Shown piece after piece: positions 23,967 to 32,848 of a stretch of DNA of 64,000 nucleotides. Position 1 is the stretch's first letter, and each line of letters begins with the position of its first letter. Made by a program: the position numbers and the translations under genes. This DNA comes from Bacteroidales bacterium (GTDB lineage Bacteria; Bacteroidota; Bacteroidia; Bacteroidales; WCHB1-69), in contig JAFTCA010000041.1 of NCBI GenBank assembly GCA_017454945.1, positions 62,001-126,000 of the forward strand, in the 5' to 3' direction. Below the pieces are notes generated by a model. The model was given only the letters and a program-made list of their open reading frames with translations. It did no database searches and was not told the DNA's origin.

Positions 23967-24326
23967 ATGGAAAAGGATGAATTAGGAAAGAAAGGCGAGC
24001 AGTTGGCTGCTGATTTTTTGAGGAACAACGGCTATACTGTGCTGAGCAGAAATTGGCAGTGTGGCCATCTGGAAGTGGATGTGATTGCAGAAAATAGCGA
24101 ATTCGTCGTTTTCTGCGAAGTGAAAGCAAGGTCGTCAACAGTGATGGGTAACCCCGAAGAGTTTGTGACGGCGCAAAAGCAGAAGAACCTGATACGAGCG
24201 GCTTCGCGCTACTTGCAGATGACGGGCAAGACAAAAGAGGTTCGCTTCGACATTATCTCGGTGGTGGCAAATGGAGAAAAATTCACGGTGTCTCACATGC
24301 CGAGAGCGTTTGAACCGCAATGGTAA
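23967..24326 (+). CDS. UPF0102 family (YraN-like) endonuclease-fold protein
   Basis: This 119-aa protein belongs to UPF0102/YraN, a small family with a restriction-endonuclease-like fold. The core motif is seen as E...DVI followed by VVFCEVKARSS, in the form E-D-ExK, after the helix GEQLAADFLRNNGY. I chose ATG 23967 (MEKDELGKKGEQLA). A GTG at 23961 is in frame and would add two residues. The function is not established, although a DNA-repair or RNA-processing nuclease is suspected from the fold. It is followed by an SDR gene after 24 nt, probably in the same transcript. Confidence 0.88.
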   Translation: MEKDELGKKGEQLAADFLRNNGYTVLSRNWQCGHLEVDVIAENSEFVVFCEVKARSSTVMGNPEEFVTAQKQKNLIRAASRYLQMTGKTKEVRFDIISVVANGEKFTVSHMPRAFEPQW

Positions 24327-24350
24327 GACTAAAAATTCTAATGAACTAAT

Positions 24351-25151
24351 ATGGAACAATTTAAAGGGAAAGTTGTTTGGATTACAGGCTCTTCGTCCGG
24401 TATTGGAGAGGCTTGCGCCTATCGTTTTGCAGAAGAGAATGCCACGCTGGTGTTGACGGCGCTGGAACCCGATGTGTTGGAAAAAGTGAAGGCGAAATGT
24501 CTCCAGTTGGGAGCTCCTGATGTGGCCTTGCTGCCTTTCGACCTCTCCGATACTAACGGCTTGAATGCTCTGGCCGACCAGGCTTGGGACAGCTTCGGAC
24601 GCATTGATGTCCTCTACAATAATGCCGGCATCAGTCAGCGCTCGAAAACATTGGACACGGATATGTCGGTGATTAACAAGGTGATGGCAGTCGACTATTT
24701 CGCTCCTGTCATCCTGACTAAGAATATTCTGCCTCGCATGATAGCCGCCGGTGGTGGCCAACTGGCCGTGACCACCAGCATTTCGGGACGTTTCGGCTTC
24801 CCGCTCCGTTCGGCCTATTGTTCGGCCAAACACGCCCTTTACGGCTTTTTCGAGACGGTACAGGCCGAGTATTATGATCAGAATGTGCGGGTTACCTTTG
24901 TCTGTCCCGGTCGCGTGCGCACCAACATCTCTTTCTATGCTCTTGAAAGGGATGGCCGCCAGCATGGCAAACTGGACGCCGGTCAGGCAGGGGGAACTAC
25001 ACCCGAACACGCCGCTCGCCGTATCGTGCGCGCCGTTTACAAACGCAAAAGAGAGGTGCTTGTGGGTAAAAAAGAACTTATCATGCTCTATTTCAAACGT
25101 TTTCTTCCTGGCTTAACCGCCATTCTGACCCGAAAGATAAAAAGCATGTAG
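24351..25151 (+). CDS. Short-chain dehydrogenase/reductase (SDR) family oxidoreductase
   Basis: This 266-aa classical SDR has the NAD(P)-binding motif ITGSSSGIGEA (residues 11-21), the NNAG motif and the catalytic Ser/Tyr/Lys set in TTSISG and YCSAKHALYG. The C-terminal region (KRKREVLVGKKELIMLYFKRFLP) is amphipathic and resembles DHRS7-like SDRs that associate with membranes. The substrate cannot be told from sequence. It probably shares the yraN transcript and ends 2 nt before the convergent TPR gene. Confidence 0.85.
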   Translation: MEQFKGKVVWITGSSSGIGEACAYRFAEENATLVLTALEPDVLEKVKAKCLQLGAPDVALLPFDLSDTNGLNALADQAWDSFGRIDVLYNNAGISQRSKTLDTDMSVINKVMAVDYFAPVILTKNILPRMIAAGGGQLAVTTSISGRFGFPLRSAYCSAKHALYGFFETVQAEYYDQNVRVTFVCPGRVRTNISFYALERDGRQHGKLDAGQAGGTTPEHAARRIVRAVYKRKREVLVGKKELIMLYFKRFLPGLTAILTRKIKSM

Positions 25152-25153
25152 TT

Positions 25154-27427
25154 TTATTGTCCAAACTGACTCTGTACGAGAATGTTGTAATAGTAACGTG
25201 CCGAGTCTGTCTGGTGATGGTCGCGGAAGTACTTGAATTTTTCGTAGTAGGCCTCCATTTTCTGCGGGTTGCGCTTGAGGCACTCGCTGAAGTTGTGCAT
25301 GGCTCGCTCTCCATGGCCTAACGCATTCTCCGACAAGCCCAGCAGGTAGTATCCTTCGCCATCGTTGGGCGAGAGGCGCAGCGCCTTTGTCGCCGTGGCA
25401 ATGGCATCCTCGTATCTTTGTGCATGATACAAAATCACCCCTTTCATGTATTGCATGTCGTAGTTGCGCGGATCCATGGCAATGGCCTTGTCGTAATATA
25501 CTATAGCGGAGTCGTACTTCTGTATGTGATAGTAATTCAGTCCCATAAAACTATATGCTTCGGCGCGGTCGGGGTCCAAGTCGAGCGATTTGCGGAAGTA
25601 GTAGAACGAGGAGTCGTATTTGGCCTGTTCGCCGTAAACGCTGCCCAAATTGAAGTAGGCGTCGGCGTAGCGCGGATCGTAATAGACAGCCTGCTGGTAG
25701 TAGTATTTGGCTTTTTCAACCTGTTGGCTTTCGAAATAAATCTTGGCCAAATTACTCAGCATGGTGGCCTTGGAGGGCAGATAGTGCAGTCCCGTTTCGA
25801 AGAACAGCTTGGCCGAGTCAATGTAGTTCCTGTCGGGGTGCACTTCAGCCAGACGGGTATAGAGAATGCCCAGCTGTTCGTGACATTCGGCATATGGGGG
25901 ATAGATGCGCAGGGCAGTCTTGAACTCTTTGATGGCTTTCAGCGACCACTCTTCAAAATGGCGGTAGTTGTCCCTCCGTTTGGTTGGCTCGCTTTCGTAT
26001 TTGTTCTCATCATAATAGACAATTCCCTTGTCGCGCAAGGCCAAGCCCCAATACATGTGCATGTGGGCGCTCTTGTCCGATTTCTTGACATCGGTGGAGA
26101 AGAGCCTTTCCTGTGATTCCCATTCGGCGGCACGGCTAATGGTTTTGCCCGAGTAGAGAATCAAAATCAGACATGAAAGTATGTATAAGACAGGGTAATT
26201 CTTAGGTGTAAGTGCTTTGTTTTCAGTGATTTTAAAGATTTTGTAAAACAAAATGGCGATGACGAGGCAGAACCCTAGGGAGGGCATGAACAGGAATCGG
26301 TCGGCGAAGGAGGAGCCAATGAGGTAAACCAGATTGCTGAAGATACTCATCGTAATGATATAGAAGAAGATAGCAAAACTAATGGGGTCTTTCTTCTTTA
26401 ATCCTCTAATAGCATAAATAAGCAGCGCCAGATGGACGAGCAGGGCTATCCAAGTGGAAACATTGGCGAAGGTGGTGACAGGCAGCTGGCTGTACGAGTA
26501 GTCGCACACCAACTGGTAGGGCACAAACAGCAACAGAAGATATTTCCCCAGCAGCATAATCGCTGTAGCCCATCGTGTTGGCAGGTTCTCGTCATAAAAA
26601 TAGTTGTCCACAATGCTGACTTGGAAAGGACCGAAGTCGTTGGCGGTGGTGACCCAGTGCCGAGTGTAAAGGTAAATGGCAGCGGGAATTATTGTCAGCA
26701 GGACAGGAAGAATGTATTCTTTCGCTTTAGGTTGGCGGAAGAAAAACAGCAGAAGGGGTGTCACGGCCAACCAAGTGATGCTGCTTTCCTTGGCGAACAT
26801 GGCCATCAGGAAGCAAAGAAACAGGGCGGGCAGATGCCATATCTTTTTGGTGTCGATGTATTTGATGGTGGCAACGGCTGACAATAATAGGAAAAACATG
26901 CCCATGATGTCATCGCGGCCTTTCACGTTGGCCACCACTTCGGTATGGATGGGATGGGCGGCGTAGAGCAAGGCAACCAGTATGGCGATGGCTATTTTCT
27001 GTCGCTTGAACAACAGGTAGGTGAGGTGGAAGATAAGCACACAGCACAGGGCGTAGAACAGGATGTTGATGCAGTGCGACAGGGTCGGGTTGTCGGGCGA
27101 GAGCTGCCACTCAACGGCGAACATCAGTTGCGAGAGCGGGCGGTACAGGTTGTCGGTGAAGTGCCCTGAGCCGTAGCGATATGTGTGGCTCATAATGTCG
27201 CCAAAGCCGTCGATACCTTTCTTGACGAAGATGTTGTTGACCAGCACACCATAATCGTCGAGAACCCATTCGTGGTTCCATGTGTTGGCGTAAAGTGCTG
27301 TGGCAAATAGGAATATGGCAACGGCCCATTTCCACGGATACGAAATGGCTGTGGGTTGTTGAATAGGGGTTGCCTTGGCTGTTGTGGCAGCCTTCGGCGC
27401 GGGTTTGGATTTCCTGATTTTGTTCAT
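25154..27427 (-). CDS. TMTC-like polytopic membrane protein with C-terminal TPR domain
   Basis: This 757-aa protein has a basic Lys/Pro/Ala-rich N-terminus (1-32), about ten membrane helices (33-440) and at least six TPR units (about 480-750, for example YADAYFNLGSVYGEQAKYDSS and AEAYSFMGLNYYHIQKYDS). The acidic DDYG motif after the first helix and AAHPIHTEVVANVKGRDDIM place it with the TMTC/DUF1736 group of GT-C fold proteins. In animals, TMTC proteins are O-mannosyltransferases of cadherins. A protein O-glycosylation role here is inference from fold only. It lies 6 nt downstream of a TlpA-like gene in the same operon. Bacteroidales do glycosylate exported proteins, but by other known enzymes. 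Confidence 0.8.
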   Translation of the reverse strand: MNKIRKSKPAPKAATTAKATPIQQPTAISYPWKWAVAIFLFATALYANTWNHEWVLDDYGVLVNNIFVKKGIDGFGDIMSHTYRYGSGHFTDNLYRPLSQLMFAVEWQLSPDNPTLSHCINILFYALCCVLIFHLTYLLFKRQKIAIAILVALLYAAHPIHTEVVANVKGRDDIMGMFFLLLSAVATIKYIDTKKIWHLPALFLCFLMAMFAKESSITWLAVTPLLLFFFRQPKAKEYILPVLLTIIPAAIYLYTRHWVTTANDFGPFQVSIVDNYFYDENLPTRWATAIMLLGKYLLLLFVPYQLVCDYSYSQLPVTTFANVSTWIALLVHLALLIYAIRGLKKKDPISFAIFFYIITMSIFSNLVYLIGSSFADRFLFMPSLGFCLVIAILFYKIFKITENKALTPKNYPVLYILSCLILILYSGKTISRAAEWESQERLFSTDVKKSDKSAHMHMYWGLALRDKGIVYYDENKYESEPTKRRDNYRHFEEWSLKAIKEFKTALRIYPPYAECHEQLGILYTRLAEVHPDRNYIDSAKLFFETGLHYLPSKATMLSNLAKIYFESQQVEKAKYYYQQAVYYDPRYADAYFNLGSVYGEQAKYDSSFYYFRKSLDLDPDRAEAYSFMGLNYYHIQKYDSAIVYYDKAIAMDPRNYDMQYMKGVILYHAQRYEDAIATATKALRLSPNDGEGYYLLGLSENALGHGERAMHNFSECLKRNPQKMEAYYEKFKYFRDHHQTDSARYYYNILVQSQFGQ

Positions 27428-27433
27428 GATGTT

Positions 27434-29128
27434 CTAGTATCCGAAAATCTTCTTGAGGGCTTCGTGCAATGCTTCGCCGCGCAGGTTCTTGGCCAAAATC
27501 TTGCCGTCACGGTCGAGGAGGAAAGTGCAGGGAATGCTGGAAACACCATACAACTTGGCTCCGGCTGAGTTCCAGTAGCCGAGGTCGCTTACGTGGTTCT
27601 CCCACGTAAGGTGGTCGTCGGCAATGGCCTTCTTCCAGCTGTTTTTGTCACGATCGAGCGATACGCTGTAAATTTCGAAGCCTTTTTTGTGGTATTTGTT
27701 GTAAAGGCGCACCACATTGGGGTTTTCCATACGGCATGGGCGGCACCACGATGCCCAGAAGTCAATAAGCACCACATTGCCGCGCAGATCCGACAGCTTC
27801 TTCTTCTTGCCATCGGGATTGGCAAACTCCATGTCGGGCGCTTCGGCACCAATGGCGATCCTGCCAGCTGGCGATTGTGACAGGTTGTAGCGTTCGGCCA
27901 CCACCCGTTGCTTGGGGTAACGCTCGTGCAAAGCCTTGGCTATGTCGTTGTGTAACTTGAGGTTGCTTTCTCTGGGAAAACGGTCCACAAAGAGCAAAGT
28001 GACCAGCTCGTCCTTGTTGTTGTTGAGGATGGCCTTGATGCGGTTGTTGTTTTCGCTTTCGGTCTGGTTGTAAACGGTCTGGTACTTGCTGAAAAGCTGC
28101 GACATCTTCTTTTGTGCATTGTCATTCAGCGTTTTGTACTGTTTGTCGGTTTTGTCGGCCTGGTCGGCGAAGTCCTTTTGTGCTGTCGTAAAGTTGATGG
28201 GGGACATCAAACGGATAATGGCGGCGCACAATTCGTGTTTGTCTTTTTTGTTCGACAGCTGATTCTCGAAGTAGAGGCTGTCGCGCCAGTCGGTAATGTG
28301 CTTGACTTGCACCATAAAAGGTTCGAAAACGCGCTTCGCCGTAGCATGACAATTGTCGAGCAGACTCTGGTAAGTATCCACATCTTTGTATAAATCAGCG
28401 TGTCCCGGTGTTCTGTCGCTCGTAAAGTCGTAGTGCTGTGCCACATTTTCCTGATAGTTCTCAAACGGCAGGTAGTCGGATTGGATCTCTTTCAGCTTCT
28501 TGATAGCCGTGGTGAGAAATGCGTCGGCCTCTTTCTTGGCGACCATGTTACCTTGCGCTTTGCTTTGAACGTAGGTTTTCAAACTGTCGGTTTTGATGAA
28601 AGCGCTGACGAGGTACTCGGCAATGTCCTGATTGGTCTGGTGATACAAACTGAATCGCTGCATAAATTTCTCGTAAAACTCGCGGTTAGGCTCGTCTTGC
28701 CAGGCTTGGTTCAGGCTGTCCATGGTGTGCTGCGTGTTATAGACGTTGTCGTATATTTGCTTGTATAATACGACATTGCGACTGCCACGTGCGCCCAGTA
28801 GATGTTGCAGATTACTACCGTCAATAATCAAGTCGACATTGTCGCCTGGTGTAAGGCAGATGATCAGCTTGTTGCGACTACTGCCGAAAACCAGTTGATA
28901 GATGTCAGGGTCTTTCTGCGCATAGCTAATGGTGAAATGTCCTTCGGCATCAATGTTGGCAGAGGCTAAGGCTGTAAGATTACTGCCGTATGCTAATTTC
29001 AACTGCACTTGGGTGAGGTTGTTTTTGTTGTTCTTCACTTCCCCTTTGATGGTGGTCTGCGTCTGCGCCATCATGTTGATACTGAAGACAATTAGAATTA
29101 TGCTGAGGAAAAGTTTGTGTATTTTCAT
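27434..29128 (-). CDS. Exported TlpA-like thioredoxin-fold protein (DUF4369-type N-terminus)
   Basis: This 564-aa periplasmic protein has a signal peptide (MKIHKLFLSIILIVFSINMMAQ). A beta-rich N-terminal domain typical of Bacteroidetes TlpA proteins (TTIKGEVKNNKNN ... GHFTISYAQKDPD) follows, then a long helical middle region. The C-terminal AhpC/TSA-thioredoxin domain (about 425-564) has the redox motif WASWCRPCRMENP. Such proteins reduce disulphides or haem-related thiols outside the inner membrane. The N-terminal domain has unknown function. The gene heads a two-gene operon with the TMTC-like protein. A TACCTTTG box at 29190-29197 precedes it. Confidence 0.85.
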   Translation of the reverse strand: MKIHKLFLSIILIVFSINMMAQTQTTIKGEVKNNKNNLTQVQLKLAYGSNLTALASANIDAEGHFTISYAQKDPDIYQLVFGSSRNKLIICLTPGDNVDLIIDGSNLQHLLGARGSRNVVLYKQIYDNVYNTQHTMDSLNQAWQDEPNREFYEKFMQRFSLYHQTNQDIAEYLVSAFIKTDSLKTYVQSKAQGNMVAKKEADAFLTTAIKKLKEIQSDYLPFENYQENVAQHYDFTSDRTPGHADLYKDVDTYQSLLDNCHATAKRVFEPFMVQVKHITDWRDSLYFENQLSNKKDKHELCAAIIRLMSPINFTTAQKDFADQADKTDKQYKTLNDNAQKKMSQLFSKYQTVYNQTESENNNRIKAILNNNKDELVTLLFVDRFPRESNLKLHNDIAKALHERYPKQRVVAERYNLSQSPAGRIAIGAEAPDMEFANPDGKKKKLSDLRGNVVLIDFWASWCRPCRMENPNVVRLYNKYHKKGFEIYSVSLDRDKNSWKKAIADDHLTWENHVSDLGYWNSAGAKLYGVSSIPCTFLLDRDGKILAKNLRGEALHEALKKIFGY

Positions 29129-29189
29129 TTCAAATATCTGATAATCAGTTTGTTTTGCTTTAAGGATAAATGATTGCTAATATAAGTTG

Positions 29190-29197
29190 CAAAGGTA
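29190..29197 (-). promoter_or_regulatory. -7 promoter box of the TlpA-like gene
   Basis: TACCTTTG on the minus strand lies 61 nt upstream of the ATG at 29128. Confidence 0.6.
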
Positions 29198-29308
29198 CAT
29201 ATTTTTATTCAATCTCTAGGGATATTTTTTGATTTTCTAAAAGAAGATGCACACTCTTAAGTGTTTGTGTGTTGTTGTGCAAACGACAGTTTGATTTTCT
29301 TTTTTTCG

Positions 29309-29316
29309 TACTTTTG
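29309..29316 (+). promoter_or_regulatory. -7 promoter box directly before a flavoprotein start codon
   Basis: TACTTTTG ends only 5 nt before the ATG at 29322. With transcription starting about 5 nt after the box, the mRNA would be leaderless or nearly so. TTTG at 29290-29293 is a possible -33 element, but its 15-nt spacing is short. Confidence 0.6.
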
Positions 29317-29321
29317 TCGCC

Positions 29322-30437
29322 ATGAAGAACATTGCGATTATCGGTGCTGGCTCGGCGGGCTTGTTTGCGGCCAAACTGCTTTCATCTTACGAAGATGTGA
29401 AAGTGACGGTTTTTGAAAAAGCGAAAAATCCGGGCACTAAGTTGAGGGCATCGGGCGGAGGAAAGGCCAACATATTGAATGCCAATGTTAAAGGAGATTG
29501 TTACAACAATCATCGCTTTATGGACGCCTTCCTTCAACGCACTGGCTATCAGACCATCTACAACGAGTTCTCGCGCATGGGCTTGCGCATGACCGTAGAT
29601 GACGAAAATCGCGTTTATCCGGCCACGCTCTTCTCCAAAACTGTCCTCGATGTGTTGCTTTCCAACCTCTCATCGCGGGTCTCTTTTCGTTGCGAGTGCA
29701 CTGTGAAGAAACTCGTTCATTGTGAGGGCAAATGGTATGTGAACGAGTTTCCCGAGGCTTACGATAATGTGCTGATGGCGTCAGGTTCGCCTGCCAATAT
29801 GATTGCCGCCAACCGTAAGGGAATTGCTGATTATTGGAAGGCGCTTCATCTGGACGACAAACCGTTTGAGCCGTCGCTGGTGGGCTTCAAGATCAAAGAT
29901 TATCCCAAAGAATTGTATGGCTGTCGCGCGAAAGCGGAAGTCTCTTTGTATCAAGAATCCACGTTGGTATGGAAAGAAATTGGCGAGGTGATGTTTAAGG
30001 AAGACGGAGTTTCGGGTATTGTGGTGATGAATCTTTCTTCTCGTTATAATCAATTGAAAAACAGGAAAAAGTGTCGCTTTTCGCTCAATTTCTTGTATGA
30101 TGATGAAGCGTTTGATGTCAAGGCGCATCTGTCCCGATTTCACGATTTGGCGGGTGTGTTGCACCCGAAACTGAACAAGCTCTACCAACGCAAGCCATTC
30201 GATTTGCGAAATTTTACATTAGCGATTGATAGTCTGTATGATATGGAATTTGCGCAGGTGTGCGCCGGTGGTATTAGTGTGGATGAGGTGACAGATACTT
30301 TCGAGTTGAAAAAATACCCAGGCCTCTATGCCGTGGGCGAGATGTTGGATATTGATGGCGTTTGTGGAGGCTACAATCTTTTCTTTGCCTTTGCGTCGGC
30401 ATACGAAGCAGTAAAAGCGATGACTCATGGACATTAA
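29322..30437 (+). CDS. HI0933-family NAD(P)/FAD-dependent oxidoreductase
   Basis: This 371-aa flavoprotein of the HI0933/BaiN family has an N-terminal Rossmann motif GAGSAGLFAAKLL (residues 7-19). The family motif KLRASGGGKANILNAN is complete. A C-terminal FAD-closing segment follows: CAGGISVDEVTDTFE and GEMLDIDGVCGGYNLFFAFASA. It is slightly shorter than the usual 390-410 aa. The reaction is unknown for most members. It overlaps the next flavoprotein gene by 11 nt, so the two are translationally coupled. The start codon is almost at the transcription start. Confidence 0.88.
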   Translation: MKNIAIIGAGSAGLFAAKLLSSYEDVKVTVFEKAKNPGTKLRASGGGKANILNANVKGDCYNNHRFMDAFLQRTGYQTIYNEFSRMGLRMTVDDENRVYPATLFSKTVLDVLLSNLSSRVSFRCECTVKKLVHCEGKWYVNEFPEAYDNVLMASGSPANMIAANRKGIADYWKALHLDDKPFEPSLVGFKIKDYPKELYGCRAKAEVSLYQESTLVWKEIGEVMFKEDGVSGIVVMNLSSRYNQLKNRKKCRFSLNFLYDDEAFDVKAHLSRFHDLAGVLHPKLNKLYQRKPFDLRNFTLAIDSLYDMEFAQVCAGGISVDEVTDTFELKKYPGLYAVGEMLDIDGVCGGYNLFFAFASAYEAVKAMTHGH

Positions 30438-31986
30438 AATCTCCAATTTCAAGATGCCCGTTACGACCCCCGTCAGTGCACTGAAGACGATGGTGATGAA
30501 CCGCTATCGCTTGAGTGGCAGTGAGGTGGCTGACTTTCGCATTCTACGAGCTTCGATTGATGCCCGCAAAAGGAGCAATGTGGAATATGAGTATGCGGTG
30601 ATGCTCTCGCTAACCACCGATTGTCCTGACTTGTTGTCCAAGCCGAATGTGTCGCTCTATGAGTCGCCTAAGCCGTTGGAGTACCACGAGTGGCCGCACG
30701 CACAGCGCCCTGTGGTTGTGGGCTTTGGACCTGCTGGCATGTTCGCAGCACTTTATCTGGCACGCTGTAATGCCCGCCCCATCATTATCGAGCGTGGTAG
30801 CCGCATCGACCAGCGCAAGCAGGAGGTACACCGCTTTATGGATGAAAAAGTGCTCAATCCCGATTCAAATGTGCAGTTTGGTGAGGGTGGCGCCGGCGCT
30901 TTTTCCGATGGCAAGCTGACCACCAACCTGCATAATGAATATATCGGCTTCGTGCTGGAGGAATTTTACAAACATGGCGCCACAGAGGATGTGCTTTATG
31001 CCGCCAATCCGCATGTGGGTACCGACTATCTTGAGAAAGTGGTTCGTAACATAAGGGAAGAGATCGCATCGTTAGGTGGTAGTTTCTATTTTAATACCCG
31101 CTTTGCCGACTTTGAGCCCGCAGGCGACGGCGTGCGCGTGAACTGTCACAATGGTTTGCAGTTCGAGACGGCGCATGTGCTGCTCTGTATCGGCCATTCA
31201 GCGCGCGACACCATCCGCCAGCTATATGCCAAAGGTATGCAGATGGAGGCCAAGAGTTTCTCGATGGGTGTGCGTGTGGAACATTTACAACACAAAATCA
31301 ATAAGATACAATACGGCAACTTTGCTCGTTACTTGCCGCCGGCATCATATAAAGGCGCCGTGCATTTGCCCAATGGCCGCGGCGTTTATACCTTCTGTAT
31401 GTGTCCTGGCGGTACGGTCATGGCCTCGACCAGTGAGCCCAACTCCATCGTGACCAACGGAATGAGCGAGAAGAGTCGCGACAAGGCCAATGCCAACAGT
31501 GCGCTGCTCGTGTCGGTTAATCCCGAAGACTACTACAAGGACAGCCCGATGGATGGCTTGGCCTATCAGGAAAAGTACGAGCAGTTGGCGTTTAGGGTAG
31601 GAGGTGATTACAGTGCACCGGCTAACCTGATGCGCGAGTTTATGCGTCGTGAGGTGGCCGACAAGCACCGCAATGTCAAGCCGTCGTATCCGCACGGTGT
31701 GATTTATTGCGATTTCAACCGCTGTTTGCCCGACTATGTGGTTAACTCTTTGCGAGAGGCTATTCCGTTGTTCGACAAGAAGTTGAATGGCTTTAACGAC
31801 CCCGATGCCGTGATGACGGGCGTGGAAACGCGTTCTTCATCGCCCGTGCGCATCCTTCGCGACGAGCAGCGTCAAAGCAATGTCCATGGCATCTATCCCG
31901 TAGGTGAAGGTGCCGGCTATGCAGGAGGCATCACCAGTGCCGCCATCGACGGACTGAAAACTGCTATCTCGATAGTAGAGAGTTGA
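30427..31986 (+). CDS. FAD-dependent dehydrogenase (COG2509 family)
   Basis: This 519-aa flavoprotein has an N-terminal domain of about 95 residues (KISNFKMPVTTPVSALKTMV), then the FAD motif VVGFGPAGMFAALYLA. The family signatures GEGGAGAFSDGKL, MCPGG and GEGAGYAGGITSAAIDG follow. These are typical of the COG2509 group of uncharacterised dehydrogenases. Its start lies inside the end of the HI0933-type gene, indicating coupled translation and perhaps related substrates. No electron-transfer partner is visible nearby. A repeat island begins directly at its stop codon. Confidence 0.87.
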   Translation: MDIKISNFKMPVTTPVSALKTMVMNRYRLSGSEVADFRILRASIDARKRSNVEYEYAVMLSLTTDCPDLLSKPNVSLYESPKPLEYHEWPHAQRPVVVGFGPAGMFAALYLARCNARPIIIERGSRIDQRKQEVHRFMDEKVLNPDSNVQFGEGGAGAFSDGKLTTNLHNEYIGFVLEEFYKHGATEDVLYAANPHVGTDYLEKVVRNIREEIASLGGSFYFNTRFADFEPAGDGVRVNCHNGLQFETAHVLLCIGHSARDTIRQLYAKGMQMEAKSFSMGVRVEHLQHKINKIQYGNFARYLPPASYKGAVHLPNGRGVYTFCMCPGGTVMASTSEPNSIVTNGMSEKSRDKANANSALLVSVNPEDYYKDSPMDGLAYQEKYEQLAFRVGGDYSAPANLMREFMRREVADKHRNVKPSYPHGVIYCDFNRCLPDYVVNSLREAIPLFDKKLNGFNDPDAVMTGVETRSSSPVRILRDEQRQSNVHGIYPVGEGAGYAGGITSAAIDGLKTAISIVES

Positions 31987-32124
31987 TAGTTAAAGAAGTT
32001 ATTAGTTATTAGTTATTAGTTGTTAGTTTTTAGCGATACTAAAACACAATAACTCTTAACTCCTTAGTTTCTTAGTTTCTTAGTTTCTTAACTTCTTAAC
32101 TGTTCACAGCTCACTATTCACTAC
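31987..32124. repeat. Heptanucleotide repeat island B
   Basis: The island begins right after the stop of the COG2509 gene. It runs through TTATTAG/TTGTTAG words, a TTAGCGATA junction, TTAACTCC, TTAGTTTC (three times) and TTAACTTC words, and finally a CACTATTCAC stretch. The junction and word order match island E at 52781 read on the opposite strand. Confidence 0.85.
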
Positions 32125-32153
32125 AAAAAAAAGGACGCACTGTGTACGTCCTA
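32121..32153 (-). terminator. Terminator of the YtxH/holin-X operon
   Basis: AGGACG (32132-32137) pairs with CGTCCT (32147-32152). On the minus strand the hairpin is followed by a run of T residues (the A-tract at 32125-32132), and it lies 23 nt beyond the last gene of the operon. Confidence 0.8.
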
Positions 32154-32175
32154 ACTAAAATCAAATTTCTATCGT

Positions 32176-32433
32176 CTATTCCCTTTTCTTTCTTTTAGGC
32201 GATACAATATCCATCAGAAAATTGAACACGGTCATACCCATCGGGATGGATTGGATAGCGTTCTTGATGGTTTTTCCCAATTTGGGCACGAAACTCCAGA
32301 AGCGGTAAATCTCGTCCCAGTCGTCGCCCATCAGTCGCTCTTGTTTTTTGATAAGATGTTTTAAACGGGCTTTCTCTTCCTGAATCTCTTGAAGATTAGA
32401 GAGTTGGCTGTATCTTTTTTCTCTGCTATTCAT
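32176..32433 (-). CDS. Small protein of unknown function, last gene of the YtxH/holin-X operon
   Basis: This 85-aa protein from the ATG at 32433 overlaps the holin-X gene by 8 nt. An ATG two codons upstream at 32439 is also possible. The N-terminal half is a charged coiled-coil-like helix (LQEIQEEKARLKHLIKKQER). The C-terminal half has one moderately hydrophobic segment (MGMTVFNFLMDIV) and ends in a basic tail. I do not recognise a family. The operon with YtxH and holin-X proteins suggests an envelope or membrane-stress role. Confidence 0.75.
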   Translation of the reverse strand: MNSREKRYSQLSNLQEIQEEKARLKHLIKKQERLMGDDWDEIYRFWSFVPKLGKTIKNAIQSIPMGMTVFNFLMDIVSPKRKKRE

Positions 32434-32845
32434 CGTCATCCTCCTCTCCGACAGGCTCGCTGTCTTTAAACAGTATGGCACTCAGTTTCTTAATCATCGG
32501 GTTGATCATGATTTTCTTGCGTAATAACCAGAACAGGATGAACAAAACGATGAAGAAGGCGCCGAGAATGACAAAGCCCGTCATCATGCTGCCGGTGAGG
32601 TTTTTCATCCAGAGGACAAACACCAGCGAGAAAAAGACGAAAGCGGCCATCAACAGGATGGCGCCTGCAATGATAACTACCAGCAGAGACAGGATTTGCG
32701 ACGATTTTTCCACCAGGTTCAGCTTGAACAGCTGGAGTTGTAGGTCGGCATACTCTTTGGCGTCTTTAGCCATCGCTTTGTATGCGTCCTCGTCGTTGCC
32801 ATCATTACTGTCGGCAATCTTATTCTTCAAAAAGTCGAGGTTCAT
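32426..32845 (-). CDS. Phage holin family / holin-X-like membrane protein
   Basis: This 139-aa protein has a helical N-terminus (KEYADLQLQLFKLNLVEKSS), two transmembrane segments (ILSLLVVIIAGAILLMAAFV and MMTGFVILGAFFIVLFILF) and an acidic tail ending EEDDDE. This layout matches the putative holin-X/DUF1469 family of chromosomal membrane proteins. Despite the name, there is no phage context here. It sits between YtxH (3 nt upstream) and a small gene that overlaps it. The molecular role is unknown. Confidence 0.82.
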   Translation of the reverse strand: MNLDFLKNKIADSNDGNDEDAYKAMAKDAKEYADLQLQLFKLNLVEKSSQILSLLVVIIAGAILLMAAFVFFSLVFVLWMKNLTGSMMTGFVILGAFFIVLFILFWLLRKKIMINPMIKKLSAILFKDSEPVGEEDDDE

Positions 32846-32848
32846 GGC

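Noticed and set aside
24135-25010. 291-codon open frame antisense to yraN and the SDR gene
   Set aside because: It spans two genes and their gap without any recognisable motif. It is an antisense shadow.
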